From NCBI GenBank assembly GCA_946480655.1, contig CAMLKN010000034.1, positions 1 to 14,087 of the forward strand: a stretch of DNA of 14,087 nt, written 5' to 3'. The position numbers and the translations under genes are program-made. The notes under the pieces are model-generated. The model was not told the origin of the DNA and did not search any database. It saw only the letters and a list, made by a program, of their open reading frames with translations. Below are positions 7,226-13,506 of the stretch, piece after piece (the first letter of the stretch is position 1; each line of letters starts with the position of its first letter). Origin of the DNA: an uncultured Devosia sp. GTDB lineage: Bacteria; Pseudomonadota; Alphaproteobacteria; Rhizobiales; Devosiaceae.

Positions 7226-8901
7226 GCAAAAAGCCCGTGCAGGTACCAGGTGGGATGAACCGGACCGCCATAAAGCCCCAGGCGGAAAACCCAGAAGCGA
7301 CGCCCCTCCCCATCCTCGACCCGGTAATAGTCCCGCATCTGCGTGACCGGATCGAAGAGCGGCAGGTCGGGCCTATAGGGCTGCGGTCGGGGTTTTTCGC
7401 CCGGTTCCGGGGGGTTGGGATGGCTGTCGGGGACCAACTTGAGCCGCTCGTTGCGGCGCCACCATTCCGCGCTGATCCGCTCGGGACCGGCGGCCTTGAC
7501 CAGGCGGTATTGCCGCCGCCGCCAGATCATGGAGGCCGGCAGGCCATCGGGCACTTCGGCATTGATGGCGACGAGTTCGGGCTGCGGCAGGAGACGCAAG
7601 GGCCGCTCGCGCCTGTCCGCCGGATCGGCAGGCTGTCCGGCCCGATAGGTCATGGCCGGCACCAGTCGTGCCGCCCGTTCGGGAATATGGCTGGCTACCG
7701 GTTCCGTCTTGAGCACGCTCAACGGTCCCAGCCGGCTTGCCAGCCGGTCGGTCAGCCGCTCGATATCCTGGGCGCCGGTATCCATCTCGAAGGCGCCGAT
7801 CTGGCCGGCATCGAGACGATCCACCGAAGACGCGGCCAGCCGCACCATGTCGATGCCGAAGCCGGGATCGTAATTCTCTTCCTCCAGCCTCTCGGCCCGG
7901 TGCCGGAAGAGACTGGCAATGTGTTGCGGATCGCGCGTCAGCCGGGCCGAATTGAGCGACAGGGTCATGACCTTGTGATCGACACGATAGAGGAACAGGT
8001 GAAAGGTCTGCGCCCCCGCCCCCTCTTTTTCGAGCAGCTGCGAAAGACTTTGCGCCAGTCCCTCCATTGTCAGGAGCACATCCTCAAGCGTGGAGATGGG
8101 CTCGAAGAACTTGCGTTCGACAAAATGATCGGCTGGCGGCAGGCGCGGCGTCATCCGCTCTTCGACATGGCCATAGGCCTGGTCGAGCCGCAGGATCAGC
8201 GAGGCGCCGAACCGGGCCAGAAGTGGTTTGCGCGGACGCGCGCGCAGTTGACCGATGGTTTTCAGGCCCATCTGGGCCAGAAGCCCGATCTGCGTCGCAT
8301 CGAGTCGCAGGGCGGCGACCGGCAGGCTATCGAGCACTTCGGCAAGCCGATCCGGCGCGATGACGGCGCTGGGGGCAAAATGGCTGGCTGCCCATGCCCC
8401 CCCGATGGTCGAGGCAATGGCACCCGATACCGTATAGCCAAGGGCCCTGAGGCGGCCCAGCGCCATGGCCAGCATCTCCTCCTCTCCACCAAACAGGTGC
8501 GCGACCCCGGTAATGTCGAGGATGAGATCGCCGAACGGTGCCTGATCCTGCAGGACTGCAACCAGCGGGCTGGTATTGGAATGCCAGTCGGCAAAATCGG
8601 CAAAGGCCGACACCAGCAGGACCTGGTTCTGCTCAAGCACCGTCAGACCGGGCAGCAGCGCCCTGGCATCGGCAAGCGCCTGCCCCACGCGCAGCCCCTC
8701 GCGCGCCGCCTCCGGATCGAGGGCGGCCAGCCGCAGCCCGCCCTTGATCTTTTCATAAAGGACCAGGGGCGCCTTGAGTTGGGGATCAGCCCGCTTGAGG
8801 TATTGGGTGGCCCACCAGGGCAGGTGAAGGCAGAGATACCGGCGTTCCGGGAATTGGCTGGCGCGGGTTTGCCGTCCAGCTGGGGCGTGTCTTGAACTCA
8901 T
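7222..8901 (-). CDS. imuB: ImuB, inactive Y-family polymerase-like mutasome adaptor
   Basis: A 559-residue Y-family-fold protein that bridges DnaE2, ImuA and the sliding clamp and is not thought to polymerise DNA itself. The family fold starts at R-R-Y-L-C-L-H-L-P-W-W-A-T (from residue 20), where active Y polymerases carry the first catalytic aspartate. The second acidic site is reduced to G-D-L-I-L-D-I-T-G (near 124-132) instead of the S-x-D-E type. Near the C-terminus, P-D-L-P-L-F (511-516) resembles a beta-clamp-binding motif and precedes a R-D-Y-Y-R-V-E-D...W-V-F-R-L-G-L-Y tail typical of ImuB. The ATG at 8901 has GGAG 10 nt upstream, and no other ATG, GTG or TTG occurs before the conserved region. 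It overlaps the imuA 3' end by 116 nt and dnaE2 by 4 nt. Confidence 0.95.
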   Translation of the reverse strand: MSSRHAPAGRQTRASQFPERRYLCLHLPWWATQYLKRADPQLKAPLVLYEKIKGGLRLAALDPEAAREGLRVGQALADARALLPGLTVLEQNQVLLVSAFADFADWHSNTSPLVAVLQDQAPFGDLILDITGVAHLFGGEEEMLAMALGRLRALGYTVSGAIASTIGGAWAASHFAPSAVIAPDRLAEVLDSLPVAALRLDATQIGLLAQMGLKTIGQLRARPRKPLLARFGASLILRLDQAYGHVEERMTPRLPPADHFVERKFFEPISTLEDVLLTMEGLAQSLSQLLEKEGAGAQTFHLFLYRVDHKVMTLSLNSARLTRDPQHIASLFRHRAERLEEENYDPGFGIDMVRLAASSVDRLDAGQIGAFEMDTGAQDIERLTDRLASRLGPLSVLKTEPVASHIPERAARLVPAMTYRAGQPADPADRRERPLRLLPQPELVAINAEVPDGLPASMIWRRRQYRLVKAAGPERISAEWWRRNERLKLVPDSHPNPPEPGEKPRPQPYRPDLPLFDPVTQMRDYYRVEDGEGRRFWVFRLGLYGGPVHPTWYLHGLFA

Positions 8902-9595
8902 TTCCTGTCCACTCCAGGATCCACTCGCTGTTGCGCTGCCCGGCATTGCCCTTTTCAAGCCTGAGATCCCAGCGCGCCGCCCCGGGCGCCCGATCGTCAA
9001 AGGGTCTTCGTCCCGAGCGATGCGGCAACAGATGCCAGCGCAGATGGGCCGCACTGGCCGGCCTTTGCTGGCCATAGCGCAGCAGGAACAGCGATGTGCC
9101 GCTTTCGACCGTGCGCAGGCTGAGGCGCCGGCTGACCGTGAAGTCGAGCACTTCAGGGGCGCCACCGATATCGGCGACGATGCCGGCAACCGCCCGGCAG
9201 GCGAGGGATTCCTCGGCCACCCAGAGCAATTCGCGCATGTCGCTGGTCCGCACGATGATCATCTGCGCCGGATCAAAACCAAAGGATGAAAGGCCAGGCC
9301 CATAGGGAAGGCCGAAAAACTGCGCATCCTTGTCCAGTTGCAGGTAGAGCACCGCCATGCGCCGGGATGTGAGCAGCGTCCGCGCCTGGCCCAGGGCGAA
9401 ACCCAGGCTCGCCCCGCCATCGCGAACCGCATCGGTGAATATTTCCTGCACAAGCCCACCGGGCAGACGCGGAAACACCCCTTCGGTCACCTCAAAAGAG
9501 CGTGCCCGCAGCTCGGCAAGGGCCGGTTTGCGCTCGATATCGGCAATGACATTGCGCAGCGCGGCAAGGCGCTGTTGTGTATTGGGGGCCTGCAT
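8786..9595 (-). CDS. imuA: ImuA, RecA/SulA-like mutasome accessory protein
   Basis: A 269-residue RecA-fold-related protein, the first gene of the SOS mutagenesis operon. The ImuA pattern is visible in L-P-G-G-L-V-Q-E-I-F near residue 45, G-F-A-L-G-Q-A-R, the central strand R-M-A-V-L-Y-L-Q-L, and R-R-L-S-L-R-T-V-E-S-G-T-S-L-F-L-L-R followed by R-W-H-L-L-P-H. A Walker A box of the RecA kind is not seen, as in other ImuA proteins. The start at 9595 is chosen because the LexA box lies 18-32 nt upstream and homologous-looking sequence begins here; the open frame continues upstream to 9787 but would run through the operator. No strong ribosome site is visible. The 3' end overlaps imuB by 116 nt in another frame. 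Confidence 0.9.
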   Translation of the reverse strand: MQAPNTQQRLAALRNVIADIERKPALAELRARSFEVTEGVFPRLPGGLVQEIFTDAVRDGGASLGFALGQARTLLTSRRMAVLYLQLDKDAQFFGLPYGPGLSSFGFDPAQMIIVRTSDMRELLWVAEESLACRAVAGIVADIGGAPEVLDFTVSRRLSLRTVESGTSLFLLRYGQQRPASAAHLRWHLLPHRSGRRPFDDRAPGAARWDLRLEKGNAGQRNSEWILEWTGNEFKTRPSWTANPRQPIPGTPVSLPSPALVGHPIPQAG

Positions 9596-9612
9596 GGAGC
9601 GACCAGCTACGT

Positions 9613-9627
9613 GAACAAAGAGAGAAC
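9613..9627 (-). promoter_or_regulatory. LexA (SOS) box GTTC-N7-GTTC of the imuA-imuB-dnaE2 operon
   Basis: On the minus strand the sequence is GTTCTCTCTTTGTTC, an exact match to the alphaproteobacterial LexA operator GTTC-N7-GTTC. Its nearer edge is 17 nt upstream of the imuA ATG, overlapping where RNA polymerase would start. A weak promoter candidate lies just upstream on the same strand: TCGACT-like -35 (9651-9656), 16-nt spacer and TCTAAA-like -10 (9629-9634). Repression by LexA with induction by DNA damage follows from what is known of this cassette. Confidence 0.9.
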
Positions 9628-9675
9628 ATTTAGACTCCGAATCTGGCGAGAGTCGAGTCCCTTTTGCGCTGCCTT
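9622..9675 (+). other. tRNA-3'-end-like remnant (possible tRNA relic or att site)
   Basis: Bases 9653-9668 match the T-loop and acceptor part of the tRNA-Thr at 34-49 in 15 of 16 positions (TCGAGTCCCTTYTGCG), in the same orientation. The 5-mer GCCTT follows in both places after a gap. Upstream, TTAGA-CTCCGAA-TCTGG forms a 5-bp stem with a 7-nt loop like an anticodon arm (CCG), two of the pairs being G-T, and GAGAAC at 9622 resembles the GAGCAC of the tRNA. The 5' T-stem strand does not pair and no CCA follows, so it is not a working tRNA. The match is seen; the origin is inferred. Confidence 0.35.
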
Positions 9676-9826
9676 GGTGTGGCCGCGCTGCATCAGCGCC
9701 CTCAAGACCGCGTGAGCAGCGCACGAACCCCATTGAGCCGCCGCTGCTTATCGCTAAGTCTCGGAAGGCCTGCCTCCCGGCGTGCACCCACCCGTTCTGT
9801 TCGACCCCGACAAAGGCTCAACCCCC

Positions 9827-10285
9827 ATGTTCGAGGCCCTGACCCGCTTTTTCGGAAAATCCGAGGCGCCGGCCGATCTGCACGACCCCAAGCTGGCCGT
9901 GGCGGCCCTGCTCGTCCACCTTGCGGCCGTCGATGGGTCCATGCAGGAGAGCGAGCGCCAGGCCATTCGCGGCGCGCTGATGGACCACTACGACCTCGAC
10001 GAGGCCTCTGTCGACAAGCTCGTGCGCGAGGCCCAGAAGCGGGACGCGGAATCGGTCGATTTCTACAAGTTTACCAGTGGCTTGACCCAGCTCGACATGG
10101 GCGACCGCATCGAGATCATCCGCATGATGTGGAGCGTGGTCTTTGCCGATCGCAAGAACCACGAACTGGAAGACAACATGGTCTGGCGCATTGCCGAGCT
10201 GATCGGGGTGTCGAGCCGCGATCGCACCATCCTGCGCAACCAGATTCGCGGCCGCGCCGAGGAAACCGAAGCCGAGGATCAGTAG
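9827..10285 (+). CDS. TerB-family protein (tellurite-resistance/DjlA-like helical domain)
   Basis: A 152-residue, all-helical cytoplasmic protein of the TerB type. Two acidic repeats characteristic of the family are visible: A-V-D-G-S-M-Q-E-S-E-R in the first half and F-A-D-R-K-N-H-E-L-E in the second, which in TerB bind divalent metal. The ATG at 9827 opens M-F-E-A-L-T-R-F-F-G, with an AAAGG about 11 nt upstream; a GTG at 9782 would add 15 low-complexity residues and is not favoured. No other ter gene is nearby, so tellurite resistance should not be assumed. Stand-alone TerB proteins are common and mostly uncharacterised. The end overlaps the convergent secreted-protein gene by 7 nt. Confidence 0.8.
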   Translation: MFEALTRFFGKSEAPADLHDPKLAVAALLVHLAAVDGSMQESERQAIRGALMDHYDLDEASVDKLVREAQKRDAESVDFYKFTSGLTQLDMGDRIEIIRMMWSVVFADRKNHELEDNMVWRIAELIGVSSRDRTILRNQIRGRAEETEAEDQ

Positions 10286-10845
10286 GCCTCGAAGGCGCCG
10301 ATAATCTCGACCTCGTCAGTGGCGCAGTCAAAATCCCCTGCCTTATCAGCGGCTTGGCGGGCCAGCTCATTGGCATTTTCATTGGCCAAAGCGTCGACAT
10401 AGGCAATGTGGCAGCTATTGCCCTCGGCAATCTGGCTCACCACCAGAACCTGCCCGAAATCCTCGCCGGTTTCCGGATGGGCGGTGTGATAGCGCACGAT
10501 GGTGGCGATCGGGAACCAGCGCCCGAGCGCATTGCTGAGTCGCCATTCAAGCTTCTCGCCCAGATGGTTGAACGGCGGAAGTGTCTGGAAACCCACGCTG
10601 TTTTCGTCCGCGTCGAAGCCATAGCTCAGCGAGAACCGAAGGTCTCCTTCCTGCACCAATAAGGGAAAACCCTTGTAGCCCGGACAGGACCAGGAGGCCC
10701 CGAAATCGTCGGCCTCGAGCACCAGGCACTGGTCGAGATCGAGGTCGGTATAGGCGCTGGTGAAGCCGGACTGCGCAAAAGCCGCGGACGGTGCCAGGGC
10801 CAGCAGCAGGACCCAATTTGCCAGCACACAGTTAACCTTTGCCAT
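10279..10845 (-). CDS. Secreted protein of unknown function
   Basis: I do not recognise this family. The 188-residue product starts with a clear Sec signal peptide: a Lys near the N-terminus, hydrophobic core W-V-L-L-L-A-L-A-P, and a likely cut after A-F-A before Gln-Ser-Gly. The mature part is rich in aromatic and acidic residues and has four cysteines in two pairs, one pair early (D-Q-C-L, W-S-C-P) and one pair late (N-S-C-H, D-F-D-C-A), which would suit two disulfides in the periplasm. An AAGGAGG at 10855-10861 is an excellent ribosome site, 9 nt before the ATG at 10845. In-frame GTG codons at 10848 and 10851 are alternative starts. It is divergent from the universal stress protein gene and converges on the TerB gene. 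No membrane anchor or catalytic motif is evident. Confidence 0.8.
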   Translation of the reverse strand: MAKVNCVLANWVLLLALAPSAAFAQSGFTSAYTDLDLDQCLVLEADDFGASWSCPGYKGFPLLVQEGDLRFSLSYGFDADENSVGFQTLPPFNHLGEKLEWRLSNALGRWFPIATIVRYHTAHPETGEDFGQVLVVSQIAEGNSCHIAYVDALANENANELARQAADKAGDFDCATDEVEIIGAFEAY

Positions 10846-10885
10846 CACCACGCGCCTCCTTGCGCTAAACTGGCGTCATTCCACG

Positions 10886-10899
10886 ATGATCCAGATCAA
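10886..10899 (+). promoter_or_regulatory. FNR/FixK-type box ATGAT-CCAG-ATCAA
   Basis: A 9-of-10 match to the FNR/Anr/FixK consensus TTGAT-N4-ATCAA, in the interval between the secreted-protein gene and the universal stress protein gene. If activation follows the usual class II geometry (site centre near -41.5), transcription would begin near 10934, just before the AAGGAG of the stress protein gene. The role in low-oxygen control is inferred. Confidence 0.5.
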
Positions 10900-10952
10900 T
10901 ATGCCGCCATGATGATCATGCCAGAGTGCTGCACACAAGGAGAAGCGAACCC

Positions 10953-11402
10953 ATGTTCAAGTCCATCCTCGTCGCCAGTGACGGTTCCGACCTCGCCAGC
11001 AAGGCGCTCGACGTCGCGCTCGAAACCGCCCGCCTCAATGGCGCCACCCTCCTCATCGTGACGGCCACCGATCCGGTGGCCACCGGCATTGGTTCGGGTG
11101 GCTTCGGCACCATCGATGCCGGCCCCATCGTGGCGCGGCTCGAAGAAGCCTATGCCGCCGAGGCCGCCGACCTTCTGGCCAAGGCCCGCCACCGGGCGCA
11201 GGAGGCAGGAATTGCGGCACAAACCCTGCACCTGCCGCGCCACCGCCCCGCCGACGGAATCCTGGAAGCGGCCGACGAAAAGGGCTGCGACCTCATCGTC
11301 ATGGGCTCACATGGGCGGCGCGGGCTCAACCGCCTGCTGCTGGGCAGCCAGGCCGCCGAAGTGCTGGTGCGCGCCACGGTGCCGGTGCTGGTCGTCAAGT
11401 AA
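10953..11402 (+). CDS. Universal stress protein (UspA family)
   Basis: A 149-residue single-domain Usp protein, cytoplasmic and usually dimeric. The first strand [13 protein letters not shown] carries the conserved Asp of the nucleotide pocket. Near the C-terminus the ATP-binding motif G-x2-G-x9-G-S is intact: G-S-H-G, nine residues, then G-S-Q-A, followed by [16 protein letters not shown] binding is therefore likely. The ATG at 10953 is supported by AAGGAG at 10937-10942, 10 nt upstream. The FNR/FixK-like box further upstream suggests induction at low oxygen, as known for several Usp genes in this class. A hairpin with a T-run follows the stop codon. Confidence 0.93.
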   Translation: MFKSILVASDGSDLASKALDVALETARLNGATLLIVTATDPVATGIGSGGFGTIDAGPIVARLEEAYAAEAADLLAKARHRAQEAGIAAQTLHLPRHRPADGILEAADEKGCDLIVMGSHGRRGLNRLLLGSQAAEVLVRATVPVLVVK

Positions 11403-11405
11403 CCG

Positions 11406-11423
11406 AACCGCCCCGGCGGTTTT
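11406..11423 (+). terminator. Probable intrinsic terminator after the universal stress protein gene
   Basis: AACCGC-CCCG-GCGGTT forms a 6-bp stem with a 4-nt loop immediately after the stop codon, and a short T-run (11420-11423) follows. The T-run is brief, so readthrough into the pyrophosphatase gene is possible. Confidence 0.5.
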
Positions 11424-11497
11424 GGTCCTTGCCTTTGGAGGGCTTTGTGGGCAGAACCTGCCCGCAGCACCCTCCCCTGCTGCAAGTGAACAAAGCC

Positions 11498-12028
11498 ATG
11501 AATATCGACGCGATCCCCACCGGCAAGAACCCGCCCGACGAGCTCAACGTCATCATCGAAGTGCCGCTGGGCGGCGAGCCGATCAAGTATGAGATCGACA
11601 AGGAGAGCGGCGCGCTCTTCGTCGACCGCTTCCTCTATACGCCGATGCGCTACCCCGGGAACTACGGCTTCGTCCCCCACACCCTGTGCGGCGACGGCGA
11701 CCCGCTTGACGTCATCGTCATGAACTCGCGCCCGCTGGTGCCCGGCGCCGTGGTGCGCTCGCGGCCCGTCGGCGTGCTGTTCATGGAAGACGACGGCGGC
11801 CAGGACGAAAAGATCATCGCCGTGCCGGTGAGCAAGCTCACCCGCATGTATGACAATATCCAGGATATCGGCGACATGCCGGAAATCCAGCTCGAGCGCG
11901 TGAAGCACTTCTTCACCCACTACAAGGATCTCGAGCCGGGCAAATGGGCCCGCATCGACCGCATCGGCGGTCTCGAGGAAGCCCGCAAGGTGATCCTCGA
12001 AAGCATCGAAACGGCCAGGAAGGCCTGA
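11498..12028 (+). CDS. ppa: Inorganic pyrophosphatase (family I)
   Basis: A 176-residue soluble enzyme that hydrolyses pyrophosphate to phosphate and so drives biosynthetic reactions. Family I features are all present: [12 protein letters not shown] substrate-binding segment, Y-P-G-N-Y-G-F-V-P, the metal-binding signature D-G-D-P-L-D-V-I-V, and the late [15 protein letters not shown]. Length matches bacterial hexameric enzymes (about 170-180). The start at 11498 is chosen because M-N-I-D-A-I-P-T-G matches family N-termini; the open frame extends to 11429 with unrelated residues. The ribosome site is weak (AAGTG). A strong terminator lies 13 nt after the stop. It probably has its own promoter in the 95-nt gap after the stress protein gene, although none is obvious. 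Confidence 0.97.
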   Translation: MNIDAIPTGKNPPDELNVIIEVPLGGEPIKYEIDKESGALFVDRFLYTPMRYPGNYGFVPHTLCGDGDPLDVIVMNSRPLVPGAVVRSRPVGVLFMEDDGGQDEKIIAVPVSKLTRMYDNIQDIGDMPEIQLERVKHFFTHYKDLEPGKWARIDRIGGLEEARKVILESIETARKA

Positions 12029-12040
12029 TCGAAAAATCAA

Positions 12041-12073
12041 AAGGGCGGCCTCAGGGTCGCCCTTCTTTGTTTG
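12041..12073. terminator. Strong bidirectional Rho-independent terminator
   Basis: AAGGGCGGCC (12041-12050), loop TCAG, GGTCGCCCTT (12055-12064): a 10-bp stem with a single G-T pair. On the plus strand CTTTGTTTG follows, ending ppa. On the minus strand the stem is followed by TTTTGATTTTT, suiting termination of the convergent small secreted-protein gene. Confidence 0.88.
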
Positions 12074-12076
12074 AAG

Positions 12077-12313
12077 CTAGAACAGGCTCACCCCTTCGCC
12101 GGCCCGGATGCGATCCATGAGCGCCTTGCACCCGTCGGACAAGGATTGGTAGTTCTGGTCGAGACAGGCCTGCATGGCATCGCCATAGCCGACCCCATCG
12201 CAATAGGCCTTGGCATCATCGCCGCAGACCCGCGACAATTCCCAGACCGATACGGCCATGACCTGGCCCGTGGCCAGCAGCGTGAGGCCTGCAATCCAAC
12301 CCAGTCGACGCAT
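12077..12313 (-). CDS. Small secreted cysteine-rich-repeat protein
   Basis: A 78-residue protein with an N-terminal signal peptide (M-R-R-L, then hydrophobic G-W-I-A-G-L-T-L-L-A-T-G). One copy of a Golgi-apparatus-protein-1-like cysteine-rich repeat follows: C-x5-C, V-x-x-G, A-C-L, L-S-x-G-C-K, with four cysteines likely forming two disulfides in the periplasm. Such small proteins are common in Hyphomicrobiales and their role is unknown. The ATG at 12313 has AAGGGGAG about 8 nt upstream, a good ribosome site; longer frames reaching 12388 lack one. The gene ends 4 nt from the ppa terminator tail and is divergent from the DUF3445 gene. Confidence 0.82.
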   Translation of the reverse strand: MRRLGWIAGLTLLATGQVMAVSVWELSRVCGDDAKAYCDGVGYGDAMQACLDQNYQSLSDGCKALMDRIRAGEGVSLF

Positions 12314-12424
12314 GTCTGATGCTCCCCTTTTGGTGACGTGTCGCCATGCTCGAATACGTCCGATCGCCAATGCCGGTTCACCTCCCATCTTGCCATCCTG
12401 TCACGGCGCGGGCTCTATGCCGCC

Positions 12425-13351
12425 ATGACCCTGCCCACGCCCTATGACGGCTCCTCGCCGCTTTTCCGCATCGGCACGAAACCGCTCGACCCGCAGGACT
12501 GGCTCGAACCCGACGCGGCCATGGCCGGGCAACTGGCCGAAAAGGCGCGGCTATCTGCCGAGCGGCTGCAGGCCGTGTTTGCCGAATTGCCGGAGAGCCG
12601 GGCGGCGCAGGCGGAGCTGCTGGCACTTCTGGCTGGTCATCTGCCGGCGCGATTTCCGGAGCTATGGCAGCATAGCAAGGCCGGAATGCTGGTGGCTCCA
12701 ACCGGCGAGACCGTGCCGCTCGACGGAGTGGGCAGCCCGCTGCTGACGGCGGCAAGGCTGGTGCAGGACGATCTGCTCCTCCTCCAGCGCGATGACGCGG
12801 GCTGGCGGCTGGTGGCCGGCAGCCTTTGTTTCCCCTCGTCCTGGGTCTTGTCCGAAAAGATGGGCAAGGTTCTCGCGGATATTCATGCCCCGGTGCCCGG
12901 CTTCGGTCCCGGCACGCGGCAGGCCGAAATCATGGCCCGCATGTTCGACGCCATGCGGCCGGAAACCCCGATGATCCGCTGGAATTTTTCGCTCTATGGC
13001 GATGACAGGCTGTTCCACCCCGACGTGTCGGGGCCGGAAGAGCGGCGCTTCGGCAGTGGCGAGCGTGCCGACAAGGTGTTTCTGCGGGTCGAGCGGCAGA
13101 CCCTGCGCAAACTGCCCGAGACCGGGGCGATTGCGTTTTCCATTCGCATTTCGGTTGATCAGCTGGAGCGGCTGGAGGCGCATGACGAAGGGGCCGCGAT
13201 TGCGGCCTCGCTGATAGAACAGATCGAGGCGCTGACGCCGGAGCAGCTCGCCTATAAGGGGCTGACGCGGGAGAAAGACAGGGTGGTGAAGAGGCTGGGT
13301 GAGATTGCCCTCGATGGCAAGGCATTCGCCGGTGTAACTCCTCCCCCTTGA
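12425..13351 (+). CDS. DUF3445 / haem-dependent oxidative N-demethylase family protein
   Basis: A 308-residue cytoplasmic protein of the DUF3445 family, whose characterised members are haem b oxygenases that demethylate secondary amines such as dimethylamine. Family blocks seen: F-R-I-G-T-K-P-L-D-P-Q-D-W near the start, A-R-L-V-Q-D-D-L-L-L-L-Q, A-G-S-L-C-F-P-S-S-W-V-L-S-E-K-M-G-K, I-H-A-P-V-P-G-F, R-W-N-F-S-L-Y, and R-V-E-R-Q-T-L-R-K-L-P-E-T-G-A-I-A-F-S-I-R. The ATG at 12425 fits family N-termini, but no good ribosome site precedes it. The last codons and the TGA stop lie inside a palindromic intergenic repeat, so the C-terminal T-P-P-P is repeat-derived. No companion ferredoxin or transport genes are adjacent, so the substrate is open. 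Confidence 0.85.
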   Translation: MTLPTPYDGSSPLFRIGTKPLDPQDWLEPDAAMAGQLAEKARLSAERLQAVFAELPESRAAQAELLALLAGHLPARFPELWQHSKAGMLVAPTGETVPLDGVGSPLLTAARLVQDDLLLLQRDDAGWRLVAGSLCFPSSWVLSEKMGKVLADIHAPVPGFGPGTRQAEIMARMFDAMRPETPMIRWNFSLYGDDRLFHPDVSGPEERRFGSGERADKVFLRVERQTLRKLPETGAIAFSIRISVDQLERLEAHDEGAAIAASLIEQIEALTPEQLAYKGLTREKDRVVKRLGEIALDGKAFAGVTPPP

Positions 13352-13482
13352 CGGGGGAGGTTGGGTGGGGGTGCGCAACGCGCTGGTGCCCCGAAGCGGA
13401 CACCCTGCACACGAGCCCCCCCACCCAGCTCTGCTACGGCCTTCGGCCAAGCGCCGCTACCCTCCCCGCAAGGGGGGGGAGG
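13340..13482. repeat. GC-rich palindromic intergenic repeat element
   Basis: A compound palindrome filling the gap between the DUF3445 and dihydrofolate-reductase-like genes. It starts with CCTCCCCC-TTGAC-GGGGGAGG (13340-13360). TGGGTGGGGG (13362-13371) then pairs at a distance with CCCCCACCCA (13418-13427). GGCC-TTC-GGCC (13438-13448) forms an inner hairpin, and CCTCCCC (13461-13467) pairs with GGGGAGG (13476-13482). The composition resembles dispersed palindromic repeats seen in alphaproteobacterial genomes; that it is dispersed cannot be tested here. It may also act as an mRNA-stabilising or terminating structure for the two convergent genes. Confidence 0.75.
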
Positions 13483-13506
13483 CGCAGGAACCAGGGCACC
13501 CGTGCA

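Noticed and set aside
7237..8895. 552-codon plus-strand open frame opposite imuB
   Set aside because: Lies wholly antisense to a well-supported gene; low-complexity translation.
8902..9189. N-terminal extension of imuB by 96 residues
   Set aside because: It is out-of-frame imuA coding sequence; the residues look random and the ATG at 8901 has a ribosome site.
9685..9699. Hairpin GCGCTG-CAT-CAGCGC upstream of the terB-like gene
   Set aside because: Perfect but only 6 bp in GC-rich DNA, with no T-run or nearby context to give it meaning.
9596..9826. Extra small gene in the imuA/terB interval
   Set aside because: No frame with a ribosome site and convincing composition; the interval is explained by the operator, the tRNA-like remnant and the terB leader.
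9664..10662. 332-codon plus-strand frame over the terB-like and secreted-protein genes
   Set aside because: Arg/Pro/Gly-rich frame overlapping two better genes; no domain.
11150..12040. 296-codon minus-strand frame opposite the stress protein and ppa genes
   Set aside because: Antisense shadow of two strongly identified genes.
12662..13450. 262-codon minus-strand frame opposite the DUF3445 gene and the repeat
   Set aside because: Antisense shadow whose N-terminal part is translated palindromic repeat.
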